Positions 8,347 through 14,545 of a stretch of DNA of 64,000 nucleotides are shown in pieces (within the stretch, counting starts at the first letter, position 1; every line of letters starts with the position of its first letter). The position numbers were made by a program, and so were the translations under genes. Below the pieces are notes generated by a model that had not been told where the DNA came from, did no database searches, and saw only the letters and a program-made list of their open reading frames with translations. Source of the DNA: Pseudoflavonifractor sp. 524-17 (GTDB lineage Bacteria; Bacillota; Clostridia; Oscillospirales; Oscillospiraceae); assembly GCF_009935845.1 (NCBI RefSeq), contig NZ_QWEK01000014.1, forward strand, positions 58,314 through 122,313, in the 5' to 3' direction.

Positions 8347-8650
8347 AAAACATATGCTCCTCTCTAAACAATTCCAGAGTTTCATAGGCAAATTGGGACG
8401 CGATTGAAAATATCCGTCCGGCACGTGTATCTCGCCCGGCACACGAAAAGGTACGCATTTTAATTGCGAATTCCTCAATCGTATCCTCAGCTGAAACCAT
8501 CGGATGGTCCATAATAGCAGCGATTAGCTCCCCGGCGGCCCAGCGTGAAAATGATACCTCCGTGAATTCATCCTCAGGCCAACCGATCTGAGGTTCCTCG
8601 CTTTCATTAAGAAACTCGATAAGCGCCTGTATTGCCATATCATTGCTCAT
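8339..8650 (-). CDS. Hypothetical element protein, 103 aa
   Basis: 103-residue acidic, helical soluble protein with no cysteine pair, membrane segment or recognisable motif. The ATG follows GAGGGAGGG at proper spacing. Its end overlaps DUF6353 copy 2 by 8 bases, so the two are translationally coupled; a terminator hairpin lies just upstream. Confidence 0.6.
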   Translation of the reverse strand: MSNDMAIQALIEFLNESEEPQIGWPEDEFTEVSFSRWAAGELIAAIMDHPMVSAEDTIEEFAIKMRTFSCAGRDTRAGRIFSIASQFAYETLELFREEHMFYE

Positions 8651-8671
8651 AGCATCCCTCCCTCAAAAGAA

Positions 8672-8693
8672 AAGAGCCCCTGTCAGGGCTCTT
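8672..8693 (-). terminator. Intergenic terminator hairpin (repeat family member)
   Basis: 8-bp perfect stem AAGAGCCC/GGGCTCTT around CTGTCA. It overlaps the stop codon of the 56-aa gene and is followed on the minus strand by TTTCTTTTG, a Rho-independent layout. Confidence 0.75.
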
Positions 8694-8853
8694 CAGTTTC
8701 TTCGTTCTCACGGTCGGCAAGTGCCTTATTCACTTTTTCCTCAATGATGGCCTCCTGTTCCTTGCTATCTGCCCAACTGGACAGCAATGTTCCAAGCCCT
8801 CCAAGAGCCAGACCAGCAAGCGACATCAGCTTAAACAACGTTTTCTGTTTCAT
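8683..8853 (-). CDS. Small membrane protein, 56 aa
   Basis: 56 residues starting MKQKTLFKLM. The start at 8853 is preferred over an ATG 21 bases upstream because AAAGGAGG stands correctly spaced before it. One transmembrane helix (about 11-27, glycine and leucine rich) is followed by a charged, glutamate-rich tail that could form a short coil. The stop is inside a terminator stem. No family known. Confidence 0.55.
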   Translation of the reverse strand: MKQKTLFKLMSLAGLALGGLGTLLSSWADSKEQEAIIEEKVNKALADRENEETEEP

Positions 8854-8870
8854 AAAGCATAACCTCCTTT

Positions 8871-8899
8871 CCATAAGAGTGCCTGCCGTTTCTGCGGAA
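8871..8899 (-). promoter_or_regulatory. Shared intergenic motif, copy 2
   Basis: Minus strand: CCGCAG, spacer, then CACTCTTATGGAAAGG, starting just past the stop of DUF6353 copy 3. The 3' end runs into the SD of the 56-aa gene. Confidence 0.4.
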
Positions 8900-8904
8900 T
8901 GAAT

Positions 8905-9711
8905 TTAATCAAGATATTCATCCACAGTCCCAGGTGTATAAACCATATCAATGATGTAGCATTCAAGTCCATCCTCTAATATAGCTCTGGAATGATCGAA
9001 ATCAATCCAGCACATCTCGTCATTGATAGCCCATCCGATGGCATCTCCCTCTGCAATATCATCAATTCCAAGCAAGTCGTAGAAATGATTGAGGGGGATT
9101 TCTCCTCCGTTAAGAACAAAATTTCTGTTTAAATGATACTCCGCTTGGAGTACTTTGCTGATTGTTGAGGTAAAATACCGCCCCGAGAAAGAATCGTAGA
9201 ATAGGCGCTCTTCCTCGACTGCATCTTCGAATGCGAGAGATGAGTTGCCCATAATGCCTTGAGCTGAGATAATATGGTCTTTGTCAACTTTTTCAGCGAC
9301 AAACGACTCCACAATCTTCTTATGGGCCTTCGCGCCGTACAACTCCTTGACCTTGCGTTTATAGTCGTTGTACTGGTGGCTCACGAGGGCGTAAGCGCTT
9401 GCAAGAGATGCCTGCTGTTTCCTGTTCAGTGTGTTAGCGCTGAAAATGCAGACGACAGTGACGGTGCCAGTTATCGCTGCTGGAACATAACACTTCCAGC
9501 ACGATTTGACCATCTCTAATTTCGTCGCGGCGTATGGGTCGCCGTCATGATTTTTCCGGCTGTCGGCTCTGGCCATTTCAAGGGCCTTTGGGGTTGCTTT
9601 GACTGCCAAGACCGCCGTTGCCACAACACCAATGGCTCCTACGCACGTCAAGATGGTTGGAGATGCCTTTGTCAAAGCTCGTCCAGCCTCTCGGATTAGC
9701 TTTGGTTTCAT
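8905..9711 (-). CDS. DUF6353 family membrane protein, copy 3
   Basis: 268 residues, starting MKPKLIREAG after GAAAGGGG. Helix one (19-38) ends in VKATPKAL; the WKCYVPAA block (72-79) enters helix two (76-92). Soluble part with SGRYFTS, LNHFYDLLGI, GWAINDEMCWIDF and an acidic C-terminus. Closest to copy 2 by eye, probably a duplication within this lineage of elements. Preceded by an 18-residue possible leader frame, the shared motif and a terminator. Function unknown. Confidence 0.75.
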   Translation of the reverse strand: MKPKLIREAGRALTKASPTILTCVGAIGVVATAVLAVKATPKALEMARADSRKNHDGDPYAATKLEMVKSCWKCYVPAAITGTVTVVCIFSANTLNRKQQASLASAYALVSHQYNDYKRKVKELYGAKAHKKIVESFVAEKVDKDHIISAQGIMGNSSLAFEDAVEEERLFYDSFSGRYFTSTISKVLQAEYHLNRNFVLNGGEIPLNHFYDLLGIDDIAEGDAIGWAINDEMCWIDFDHSRAILEDGLECYIIDMVYTPGTVDEYLD

Positions 9712-9725
9712 TGCGTGTTCCCCTT

Positions 9726-9782
9726 TCAGAAAATATAAAAACCATCGTACTGGCTCAAAATTAAAGAGAATAGAATCGCCAT
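9726..9782 (-). CDS. Possible 18-residue leader peptide
   Basis: ATG 9782 is preceded by GGAGGGG at 6 bases. The frame encodes 18 mostly hydrophobic residues starting MAILFSLIL and ends in TGA directly before the SD of DUF6353 copy 3. The SD is better than most in the element, so it may be translated as a coupling leader; it may also be chance. Confidence 0.3.
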   Translation of the reverse strand: MAILFSLILSQYDGFYIF

Positions 9783-9789
9783 CTGATTC

Positions 9790-9825
9790 CCCTCCATAAT
9801 TCAGTGCAGGTTGTAAAATCTGCGA
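9790..9825 (-). promoter_or_regulatory. Shared intergenic motif, copy 3
   Basis: Minus strand: TCGCAGATTTTACA, a 13-base spacer, then AATTATGGAGGGG. It is the longest copy and lies directly after a terminator hairpin. Confidence 0.4.
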
Positions 9826-9828
9826 AAA

Positions 9829-9860
9829 AAGAGAAAGAGCCGCTGTCAGCGGCCCAATCC
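9829..9860 (-). terminator. Intergenic terminator hairpin (repeat family member)
   Basis: GCCGCTG/CAGCGGC dyad (9839-9853) behind the 71-aa gene, followed on the minus strand by CTCTTTCTCTTTTTT. Same layout as the other hairpins of the element. Confidence 0.75.
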
Positions 9861-9861
9861 C

Positions 9862-10077
9862 TTAGAAACCAATGCTCTTCATTAGTTTGTTGAGTTCCTC
9901 TTTGGTAAGTTCCAAATCGATATCCAGATGCACATGTGTCCTGTCCTCCAGAATAGCGGTACGCAGTCCATTGAGCTGAATATTCACATTGTAGCCCAAC
10001 CTATCGCGAATTGCTTTCCCAGCAATCCTCGACACAAGCCCTGTCATAAATTTCGATTCAATTTTCATCTCGTCCAT
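9862..10077 (-). CDS. Hypothetical element protein, 71 aa
   Basis: 71 residues with a basic helix (SRIAGKAIRDRLG), a beta-rich middle (VNIQLNGLRTAILEDRTHVHLDI) and a terminal helix. SD AAGGAG precedes the ATG; a second ATG four codons in is possible. I recall similar short proteins in Firmicutes phage genomes, function unknown. Flanked by the shared motif and a terminator. Confidence 0.55.
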   Translation of the reverse strand: MDEMKIESKFMTGLVSRIAGKAIRDRLGYNVNIQLNGLRTAILEDRTHVHLDIDLELTKEELNKLMKSIGF

Positions 10078-10105
10078 ACTCCTTAACCCCTTTCTTAGGT
10101 ATTGG

Positions 10106-10130
10106 TATCCATAATAGAGGCTGCGGATTT
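10106..10130 (-). promoter_or_regulatory. Shared intergenic motif, copy 4
   Basis: Minus strand: CCGCAG followed closely by CCTCTATTATGGATA, directly after the stop region of the 119-aa gene and 28 bases before the 71-aa start. Confidence 0.4.
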
Positions 10131-10134
10131 GGCG

Positions 10135-10494
10135 CTAAATCTCGCGCCTGTCGAACACCGTCTCCCACCGTTCCTTGAGAAGTGGTTTCATCTTTAGCGC
10201 CCACATGATTTGCCTGATCGTAACCGTGGGCCAAAGCCCGTCCGTGCAAGCTCCAGCCCGCTTATCAAAGAATTCTTTAAACTTAGAATTCAAATATAAA
10301 TCGTCGGTTAACCAAGAATCTACCTCTGTCCAAAACGTACTTTTTGTATCCGGGTCATACCGTTGCTGTATCACAGCTAAACCCTTTTCACCAATCTGAA
10401 ACAGGGTACAGCTGTCATACACCGGATGATTACAGATATACCGTTTCCCATACATCGACAGGTAAATGGCCGGCTTCTCATAGTGGTATCGCAT
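10135..10494 (-). CDS. Conserved phage/mobile-element protein, 119 aa
   Basis: 119 residues starting MRYHYEKPAIYLSMYG after CGGAGG. Aromatic-rich beta-like N-terminal half, then WLTDDLYLNSKF and a helical TVTIRQIMWALKMK segment, ending FDRREI. Close relatives are familiar to me from Clostridia mobile elements as unnamed proteins. Soluble, no catalytic motif seen. Confidence 0.65.
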   Translation of the reverse strand: MRYHYEKPAIYLSMYGKRYICNHPVYDSCTLFQIGEKGLAVIQQRYDPDTKSTFWTEVDSWLTDDLYLNSKFKEFFDKRAGACTDGLWPTVTIRQIMWALKMKPLLKERWETVFDRREI

Positions 10495-10513
10495 GACTGC
10501 CTCCGAATAAAAA

Positions 10514-10545
10514 GAGAAAGAGTCCCTGTGATAGGACTCCTTCTC
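10514..10545 (-). terminator. Intergenic terminator hairpin (repeat family member)
   Basis: GAGAAAGAGTCC pairs with GGACTCCTTCTC (one mismatch) around CTGTGATA. The minus strand continues TTTTTATTC. Lies between the zinc-ribbon gene and the 119-aa gene. Confidence 0.7.
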
Positions 10546-10559
10546 CGCATAGATAATGC

Positions 10560-10895
10560 TTAGTCGTCAAACATCTTGCACGATGCTTTGCAGTAAGGGT
10601 ACGCTCCTCCACACGCTCTGCATCCAGCGGGCGGCATATCATTTCTGAAAATCAGGTACTCATTACCTCTTTCGTCGAGTACGAGTTCCATTTCGTCTCT
10701 ATCCTCGTACTCATAGTCCATCTCGTCAATCTCCCATCCGCACGATGGGCAGGTATAAATATCACATCCACCTTCTGGATCTTCTCTCCGATCCATGACC
10801 GCGCCGCACTTGTTGCAGATTGCATATCCCTTGTTCAGGTAGTCCATCAATTCGCTACCTTCCGGTTTGATAATCTTGTTTCCCTTCTCACGCAC
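10560..10895 (-). CDS. Double zinc-ribbon-like protein
   Basis: About 111 residues. Two C-x2-C pairs (CNKC and CPSC) separated by about 18 residues form one likely zinc ribbon, and a C-terminal cluster (CRACGGAYPYC, KASC) a second metal site; an acidic stretch lies between. An ATG at 10901 has its GGAGG only two bases away, too close, whereas GTG at 10895 is spaced eight bases, so GTG is the better start. Probable nucleic-acid or protein-binding accessory factor; no family name. Confidence 0.6.
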   Translation of the reverse strand: MREKGNKIIKPEGSELMDYLNKGYAICNKCGAVMDRREDPEGGCDIYTCPSCGWEIDEMDYEYEDRDEMELVLDERGNEYLIFRNDMPPAGCRACGGAYPYCKASCKMFDD

Positions 10896-10990
10896 TTTCA
10901 TTACCTCCTGTTAATCTGGAAGTGACTGTAGTATTATATAGCACCTCCGGTATTAAGTCGAGAGATATAAAGAGCTCTTTTTCATCTCCT

Positions 10991-11019
10991 TCCCATAAAG
11001 CACCCTGTAAAATCGACGA
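10991..11019 (-). promoter_or_regulatory. Shared intergenic motif, copy 5
   Basis: Minus strand: TCGTCGATTTTACAGGGTG then CTTTATGGGAAGG, directly after the terminator of the 126-aa gene and about 95 bases before the zinc-ribbon gene. Confidence 0.4.
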
Positions 11020-11022
11020 AAA

Positions 11023-11060
11023 AAGCGAAGAGACCATGTTTTTACACAGTCTCTACGCTT
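11023..11060 (-). terminator. Intergenic terminator hairpin (repeat family member)
   Basis: AAGCG-A-AGAGAC pairs with GTCTCT-A-CGCTT; on the minus strand TTTTTTCG follows. Ends transcription after the 126-aa gene. Confidence 0.75.
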
Positions 11061-11068
11061 ATGCAGCC

Positions 11069-11449
11069 TTAACTCTTCCGTGTAGGTCTAAAGCGGTTGA
11101 ATAGATTCTTGAATGTCTGCGAGGTAAATGTTCCGGTCTCCTCAAACTTGAGGCCCCTCTTCATCCACACGCCGTAGAACACCAGCGGCAACAGCAAATC
11201 CGCAGCCGTCAAACCAATCTTCACATACCGGTCGATGACCTGGTCGCTAAGCTGACGCCGTTTGAACTGTTCATCACAGGCACGGACGGCCTCGCTTTCA
11301 GCGGCTTTGATCTCATCGATACGGAGCTTGTGCAACGCTGTGAGATTCTTAATTGCCTCCGGCTTCTTTTCATCGTCGGGTGACAGGGAAACTAACTGGT
11401 TGAGCTCCACCTCGATTGCCTCGTCCAGCAAATTCTTGATCTCTGCCAT
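11069..11449 (-). CDS. Helical membrane-associated element protein, 126 aa
   Basis: 126 residues. A long charged helical N-terminal region (1-75, coil-like) is followed by a single hydrophobic segment (about 78-95, including LLLPLVFYGVWM) and a basic C-terminus rich in R, K, F and T. Likely an inner-membrane anchor with a cytoplasmic coil. ATG follows AAAGGAGAG. Preceded by the shared motif. Similar proteins exist in Firmicutes mobile elements (from memory), unnamed. Confidence 0.6.
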   Translation of the reverse strand: MAEIKNLLDEAIEVELNQLVSLSPDDEKKPEAIKNLTALHKLRIDEIKAAESEAVRACDEQFKRRQLSDQVIDRYVKIGLTAADLLLPLVFYGVWMKRGLKFEETGTFTSQTFKNLFNRFRPTRKS

Positions 11450-11480
11450 TTTAAATCTCTCCTTTCACATTTTGAGTTGG

Positions 11481-11498
11481 CTCCATAATAGTCACTGC
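11481..11498 (-). promoter_or_regulatory. Shared intergenic motif, copy 6 (short)
   Basis: Minus strand: CAGTGACTATTATGGAG immediately after the stop of the 72-aa gene. It has the right half of the motif and only a CAG remnant of the left half. Confidence 0.35.
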
Positions 11499-11716
11499 TA
11501 TTCGTGCGGAAGGAAATCTTCAACTCGAACTTGGAAGACAACATACTTCTTTTGCATAATGGTGTATACGTCTGTACCAAGCTCAAGGAACAAGTATGGT
11601 TCGCAAGAATGGTCGGACCAATCCACTCGCAAAGTTCCGATCGGACGCTTAGTTTTGGTAAGTCGACCAATCACAATCCCGAGTGCGATGGATATAAATA
11701 CAATAATAATTTCCAT
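11498..11716 (-). CDS. Phage-type small membrane protein, 72 aa
   Basis: 72 residues from ATG 11716 after GAGAGG. An N-terminal transmembrane helix (2-19) ends at GRL, then a soluble domain with the pattern GTLRVDWSDHSCEPYLFLEL and a VYTIMQKKYVVFQV segment. This helix plus G-x-L-R-x-D-x-S-D...PYLFLEL layout is one I know from tailed phages of Firmicutes, where it is uncharacterised. It is one of the better pointers that the element is phage-related. Confidence 0.7.
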   Translation of the reverse strand: MEIIIVFISIALGIVIGRLTKTKRPIGTLRVDWSDHSCEPYLFLELGTDVYTIMQKKYVVFQVRVEDFLPHE

Positions 11717-11817
11717 AAGACACCTCTCAAAACAATTTTCAGAATTTTCAACCCGGGGCATTTTTCAAATACCAATTTAGCATGTTCTCCTGTCACCTGT
11801 GTGCTGGAAAATATAAA

Positions 11818-11849
11818 GAGAAAGAGGCCCTGTTACAGGCCTCCCTCTC
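11818..11849 (-). terminator. Intergenic terminator hairpin (repeat family member)
   Basis: GAGAAAGAGGCC pairs with GGCCTCCCTCTC around CTGTTACA. The minus strand continues TTTATATTTT. Follows the 140-aa regulator-like gene. Confidence 0.8.
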
Positions 11850-11858
11850 CTTTTATGG

Positions 11859-12281
11859 TCACTCTCTCGCCTTATCCAGCAGCCAGAAAAACCGCCTGTA
11901 CCGGTCGTAGTAGACCTCCCGACAGCATGGGATGTTATACCGCATTTTCAACGCGTCATAGGACAGCCCTTCGGTCACAGCCCGCAAAATATAAGTGTAG
12001 ATTTCTGGGTCGGCCCCGATAGCCGCCTGCTCTACCAGCTTCATACGGTCGCTGAAGAACAGCCTCGACTCCGCACATCTGGCAGTCGGGTCACCATGGA
12101 TCTGACCGCTGTGGACAAAGATTGCCAGATCAGCCGGACGGTGGCTGAGACTGTCAAGTGCTGCGTGAGCCTGCCTCCAGATAGGATATTGGAGACAGAA
12201 ATGCTTGAGCTCGTAATAGCGATGTCGCTCAATCCAGTATTTGTTTTTTCCCGAGACTTCGGGGCGTATAGCAGTTCCCAT
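11859..12281 (-). CDS. Possible phage late regulator (RinA/ArpU-like), 140 aa
   Basis: 140 residues from ATG 12281; an ATG six bases upstream abuts GAGGTG, so the second has the better spacing. The motif IERHRYYELKHFCLQYP and a C-terminal helix-turn-helix-like stretch (VTEGLSYDALKMRYNIPCCREVYYDRYRRF) resemble small activators in Firmicutes phages (ArpU/RinA group). Those bind DNA and switch on late genes. Assignment is by pattern and memory only. If right, it is the natural candidate to act on the shared intergenic motif. Confidence 0.45.
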   Translation of the reverse strand: MGTAIRPEVSGKNKYWIERHRYYELKHFCLQYPIWRQAHAALDSLSHRPADLAIFVHSGQIHGDPTARCAESRLFFSDRMKLVEQAAIGADPEIYTYILRAVTEGLSYDALKMRYNIPCCREVYYDRYRRFFWLLDKARE

Positions 12282-12350
12282 TGACATTCACCTCGCTTTC
12301 GATATCTATTCTAAATAAGCGACGGCTTTTTGTTAAAAAGAATTCGGTCA

Positions 12351-12386
12351 AAAGGAAAGAGCCCCTGTTTCAGGACTCAATCCTTT
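12351..12386 (-). terminator. Intergenic terminator hairpin (repeat family member)
   Basis: AAAGGA/TCCTTT outer arms around AGAGCCCCTG...CAGGACTC. Follows the 77-aa gene on the minus strand with TTTTGACC beyond it. Confidence 0.65.
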
Positions 12387-12391
12387 GCGAA

Positions 12392-12625
12392 TCACATTTT
12401 GCTCAGGTAAACAACGCCTTCACGAAGCCACACCTTAATAGGGTAGCCAGAATGCTTGGCGGCAACTCCCAGACACGACCGGCAGACCTTTGCAGATTTA
12501 TAATCGCGCTCGCTAAAGTCGATTTTCACAACATCAGCGTCGCCTCTCATAAACTCCTCCATAAGGTCTTGCAGGCGATGCTTGCCCCGCCGCTTAGGTA
12601 CAGCCTCCACAGGTATAAGTTTCAT
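12392..12625 (-). CDS. Hypothetical phage-type protein, 77 aa
   Basis: 77 residues starting MKLIPVEAVPKRR after AAAGGAGAG. Basic N-terminus, helix (LQDLMEEFMRGD), a strand with VVKIDFSERDYKSAKVC, and a terminal hairpin (VWLREGVVYL). The layout matches small phage proteins I recall, perhaps a DNA-binding or anti-host factor, unproven. Its start lies inside the end of the DUF6431 gene. Confidence 0.55.
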   Translation of the reverse strand: MKLIPVEAVPKRRGKHRLQDLMEEFMRGDADVVKIDFSERDYKSAKVCRSCLGVAAKHSGYPIKVWLREGVVYLSKM

Positions 12626-12971
12626 GTTTGTTCTCTCCTTTCAAATATGGATTCCTCCATAAAAGGAGCTGCGATTTATGCGCTTTCCAGTTTGCCATTG
12701 TGAGCTCGCAAGGATGGTCCTCAAAACCAATCGTCTCACAGGTAACAAGGCCCTCTAAAACGCCAAGAATAACTTCCGCCTCATACTGCTTATACGGAAA
12801 TATCAATTCCGGCAGCTCTCTATGAAACGCTCCACACTTGGAGCAGCGGAGCCGGCGTATTTTAACCCAAGCTGTGGCTCGATTCTTTGTCCGTACAATT
12901 CTTGGAACTGTCCCATAATACTTCAACTCTCCGCCACATTTGGGACAGATAGACACGTCTGCACAAACCAT
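12594..12971 (-). CDS. DUF6431 zinc-ribbon protein
   Basis: 125 residues. CPKC (9-12) and, about 30 residues on, CSKC, each in a knuckle, form a zinc ribbon. Then comes a conserved-looking FHRELPELIFPYKQYEAEVI segment and a helical part with CETIGFEDHPCE. DUF6431 proteins look like the N-terminal part of a transposase or site-specific DNA-binding factor. It is the outermost gene of the element. The last 30 residues read through the shared motif and into the next gene, so the C-terminus may be non-conserved or frayed. Confidence 0.7.
   Translation of the reverse strand: MVCADVSICPKCGGELKYYGTVPRIVRTKNRATAWVKIRRLRCSKCGAFHRELPELIFPYKQYEAEVILGVLEGLVTCETIGFEDHPCELTMANWKAHKSQLLLWRNPYLKGENKHETYTCGGCT
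12653..12677 (-). promoter_or_regulatory. Shared intergenic motif, copy 7
   Basis: Minus strand: TCGCAG then CTCCTTTTATGGAGG, a dyad CTCC/GGAG around TTTTAT. It is inside the 3' end of the DUF6431 reading frame, about 30 bases before the 77-aa start. Confidence 0.35.
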
Positions 12972-13078
12972 TTTCAGTCCTCCGCTAATCTAGATTAAAA
13001 ATTTGTGTAGAAATATGTTTACAAACTCTTACTTGATGATATATGATAAATAAGGAATGGTGCAAGCCTTAGGAGCAA

Positions 13079-13110
13079 AAAAGAGTCCACGTTTCCGCGG
13101 ACTCTCTTCC
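13079..13110. terminator. Hairpin at outer edge of the element
   Basis: AGAGTCC/GGACTCT stem with inner CG/CG around TTTC, T-rich on the minus-strand side (TTTTTTGC). It separates the element from the Uma2 gene and belongs to the same hairpin style. No integrase or clear att repeat seen here. Confidence 0.55.
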
Positions 13111-13154
13111 CAATTTTGAAGCCGCAAAGCCGCCGCATATGAAGGAGTGATTTT

Positions 13155-13724
13155 ATGCCGTTGCCACAGGAGAACCGATACACCATGGCCCAGGCTATGA
13201 CATGGGATGAAGGCGACCGCATAGAGCTGATCGATGGCTCCCCAGTGATGATGGCGCCGCCTACCAGAGCACATCAAAGGGCGGTTGCCGCTCTCATAGC
13301 CCAGCTCTACGACTATCTGAAGGAAAAGAAATGCGAGGTCTACCCAGCTCCCTTTGCCGTCCGCCTGTTTGAGCTGGACGGCGACCGGCCGGAGGATGTG
13401 GATACATTGGTAGAGCCAGATATCTCTGTGGTATGCGACCCCTCCAAGCTGGATGATATCGGCTGCAAGGGCGCGCCCGATCTGATTATGGAGATTCTTT
13501 CCCCATCCACCATCCGCCATGACCGCTTTACCAAGTTTAATCTATACCAGCGGGCCGGAGTACGGGAATACTGGATTATAGATGCTGCCAACCAGTCGGC
13601 ACAGGTCTTTGTCCTGGAGGACGGACGATATGCAGCCAAAGATTTTGGTGCGGCTGGCGACACGCTACAAGTGAATGTCTTGGAGAACTGTGCCATAGAC
13701 CTGTCGCAGGTATTTCCTGAATAA
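13155..13724 (+). CDS. Uma2 family endonuclease
   Basis: 189 residues starting at ATG 13155. Uma2 (DUF820) proteins are PD-(D/E)XK-fold nucleases expanded in cyanobacteria and Firmicutes. Family landmarks seen: a starting helix YTMAQAM, the IELIDG segment, PAPFAVRL, the acidic core VEPDISVVCD, the APDLIMEILSPST motif and YQRAGVREYWIID near the C-terminus. SD GAAGGAG precedes the start. It lies between the mobile element and host genes, with its own terminator. Cellular role unknown. Confidence 0.85.
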   Translation: MPLPQENRYTMAQAMTWDEGDRIELIDGSPVMMAPPTRAHQRAVAALIAQLYDYLKEKKCEVYPAPFAVRLFELDGDRPEDVDTLVEPDISVVCDPSKLDDIGCKGAPDLIMEILSPSTIRHDRFTKFNLYQRAGVREYWIIDAANQSAQVFVLEDGRYAAKDFGAAGDTLQVNVLENCAIDLSQVFPE

Positions 13725-13728
13725 CCAG

Positions 13729-13764
13729 AAAAAGAGACCAAAGGATACACTTTGGCCTCTTTTC
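13729..13764 (+). terminator. Rho-independent terminator after Uma2 gene
   Basis: AAAAGAG-A-CCAAAG pairs with CTTTGG-C-CTCTTTT around GATACA, ending in a T run. It works in either direction. Confidence 0.75.
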
Positions 13765-13844
13765 GCGTCTTGCATATGGATTGCTTGAATTATAGGTTGG
13801 TTCCACATTTGTAATCTGCCTATTTGGTATAGATTGTAGAAGCC

Positions 13845-14207
13845 GTGGATCCAATCGTTCTGGGGATGCGGCTGGTGGATGTATGCGACTGCCGGCCCTG
13901 TGACTGCGAGCTTACCGAGATTCCCCCCTGCATCTGCGCCTGCTTTGGCTGCGATCTCCACTTCGGCAATGAGGGCCGGCGGCTCTATGTCAGCCTTGGG
14001 CAGTTCTCTATCATCCGTCTGGAGCGGGACACTCAGCTGCTCATGCCTGCCTACGACTACTGTGTCCCGGAGAAGGAGTGCGCCTGCGGCACCAGCAGCG
14101 ACGACGACCCCTGCGAGATCTTCCGCCACGTCAGCTTCCCTCTGGACGAGTTTTTCCCGCCCAACACCCTGTCTTCCACCTCTAATGGCGGCAGCAGCTG
14201 CTGCTGA
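13845..14207 (+). CDS. Cysteine-rich hypothetical protein, 120 aa
   Basis: 120 residues with 14 cysteines in clusters (CDCRPCDC, CICACFGC, ECAC, a C-terminal CC). A middle beta-like stretch LYVSLGQFSIIRLERDTQLL is followed by PAYDYCVPEKEC and FPLDEFFPP. I recall longer Oscillospiraceae proteins ending this way, so this may be the C-terminal part of a former longer gene. The frame is closed upstream by a TAG and begins with a GTG lacking a good SD; ATG a few codons on is an alternative. Function unknown, possibly a spore or metal-related protein. Confidence 0.5.
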   Translation: MDPIVLGMRLVDVCDCRPCDCELTEIPPCICACFGCDLHFGNEGRRLYVSLGQFSIIRLERDTQLLMPAYDYCVPEKECACGTSSDDDPCEIFRHVSFPLDEFFPPNTLSSTSNGGSSCC

Positions 14208-14290
14208 CCAGTACGCAGCTCCATGCGTCCACGTCAGGAGGCCGGGCCTGAAAAATGAACAGCCCCAGTAAATACGGTCAATAGGCGCAG

Positions 14291-14330
14291 ACCCCCTGAT
14301 GTAGGAAATAACACTACATCAGGGGGTCCT
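14291..14330 (+). terminator. Strong hairpin terminator
   Basis: Perfect 14-bp stem ACCCCCTGATGTAG/CTACATCAGGGGGT with an 9-base loop, followed by CCTTGTT. In the 338-base gap 14208-14545 this is the only clear element. Confidence 0.75.
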
Positions 14331-14545
14331 TGTTAGGCCGCTGCACCCAGTCCTTACAATTTTTAGGCTCAAGAACTATCATGCACACAGGGTACAAGGG
14401 CCGACACGGTTTTTCGGGATCCAAGCCGGCCGCTGGAAACGTTCCAAACACCTTCTGCGGTTTCCGCTTTTGGTTGCGCCCTGCGGCCCCATGCGATATA
14501 ATAATACGCATGAAGACATCCCGTCAAAACCCAGGAGGTGGTACA

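Noticed and set aside
10902..10990. Ten-codon frame with GGAAGGAG touching its ATG before the zinc-ribbon gene
   Set aside because: SD has no spacing to the ATG and the frame is too short to judge.
1..13100. Protein-primed, tectivirus-like PolB element
   Set aside because: The PolB is fused to helicase and primase domains, which makes protein priming unlikely; no terminal inverted repeat is visible at the right end.
13665..14129. Minus-strand frame of 154 codons over the cysteine-rich gene
   Set aside because: No SD and low-complexity A/G-rich product; the plus frame has ordered cysteine motifs.
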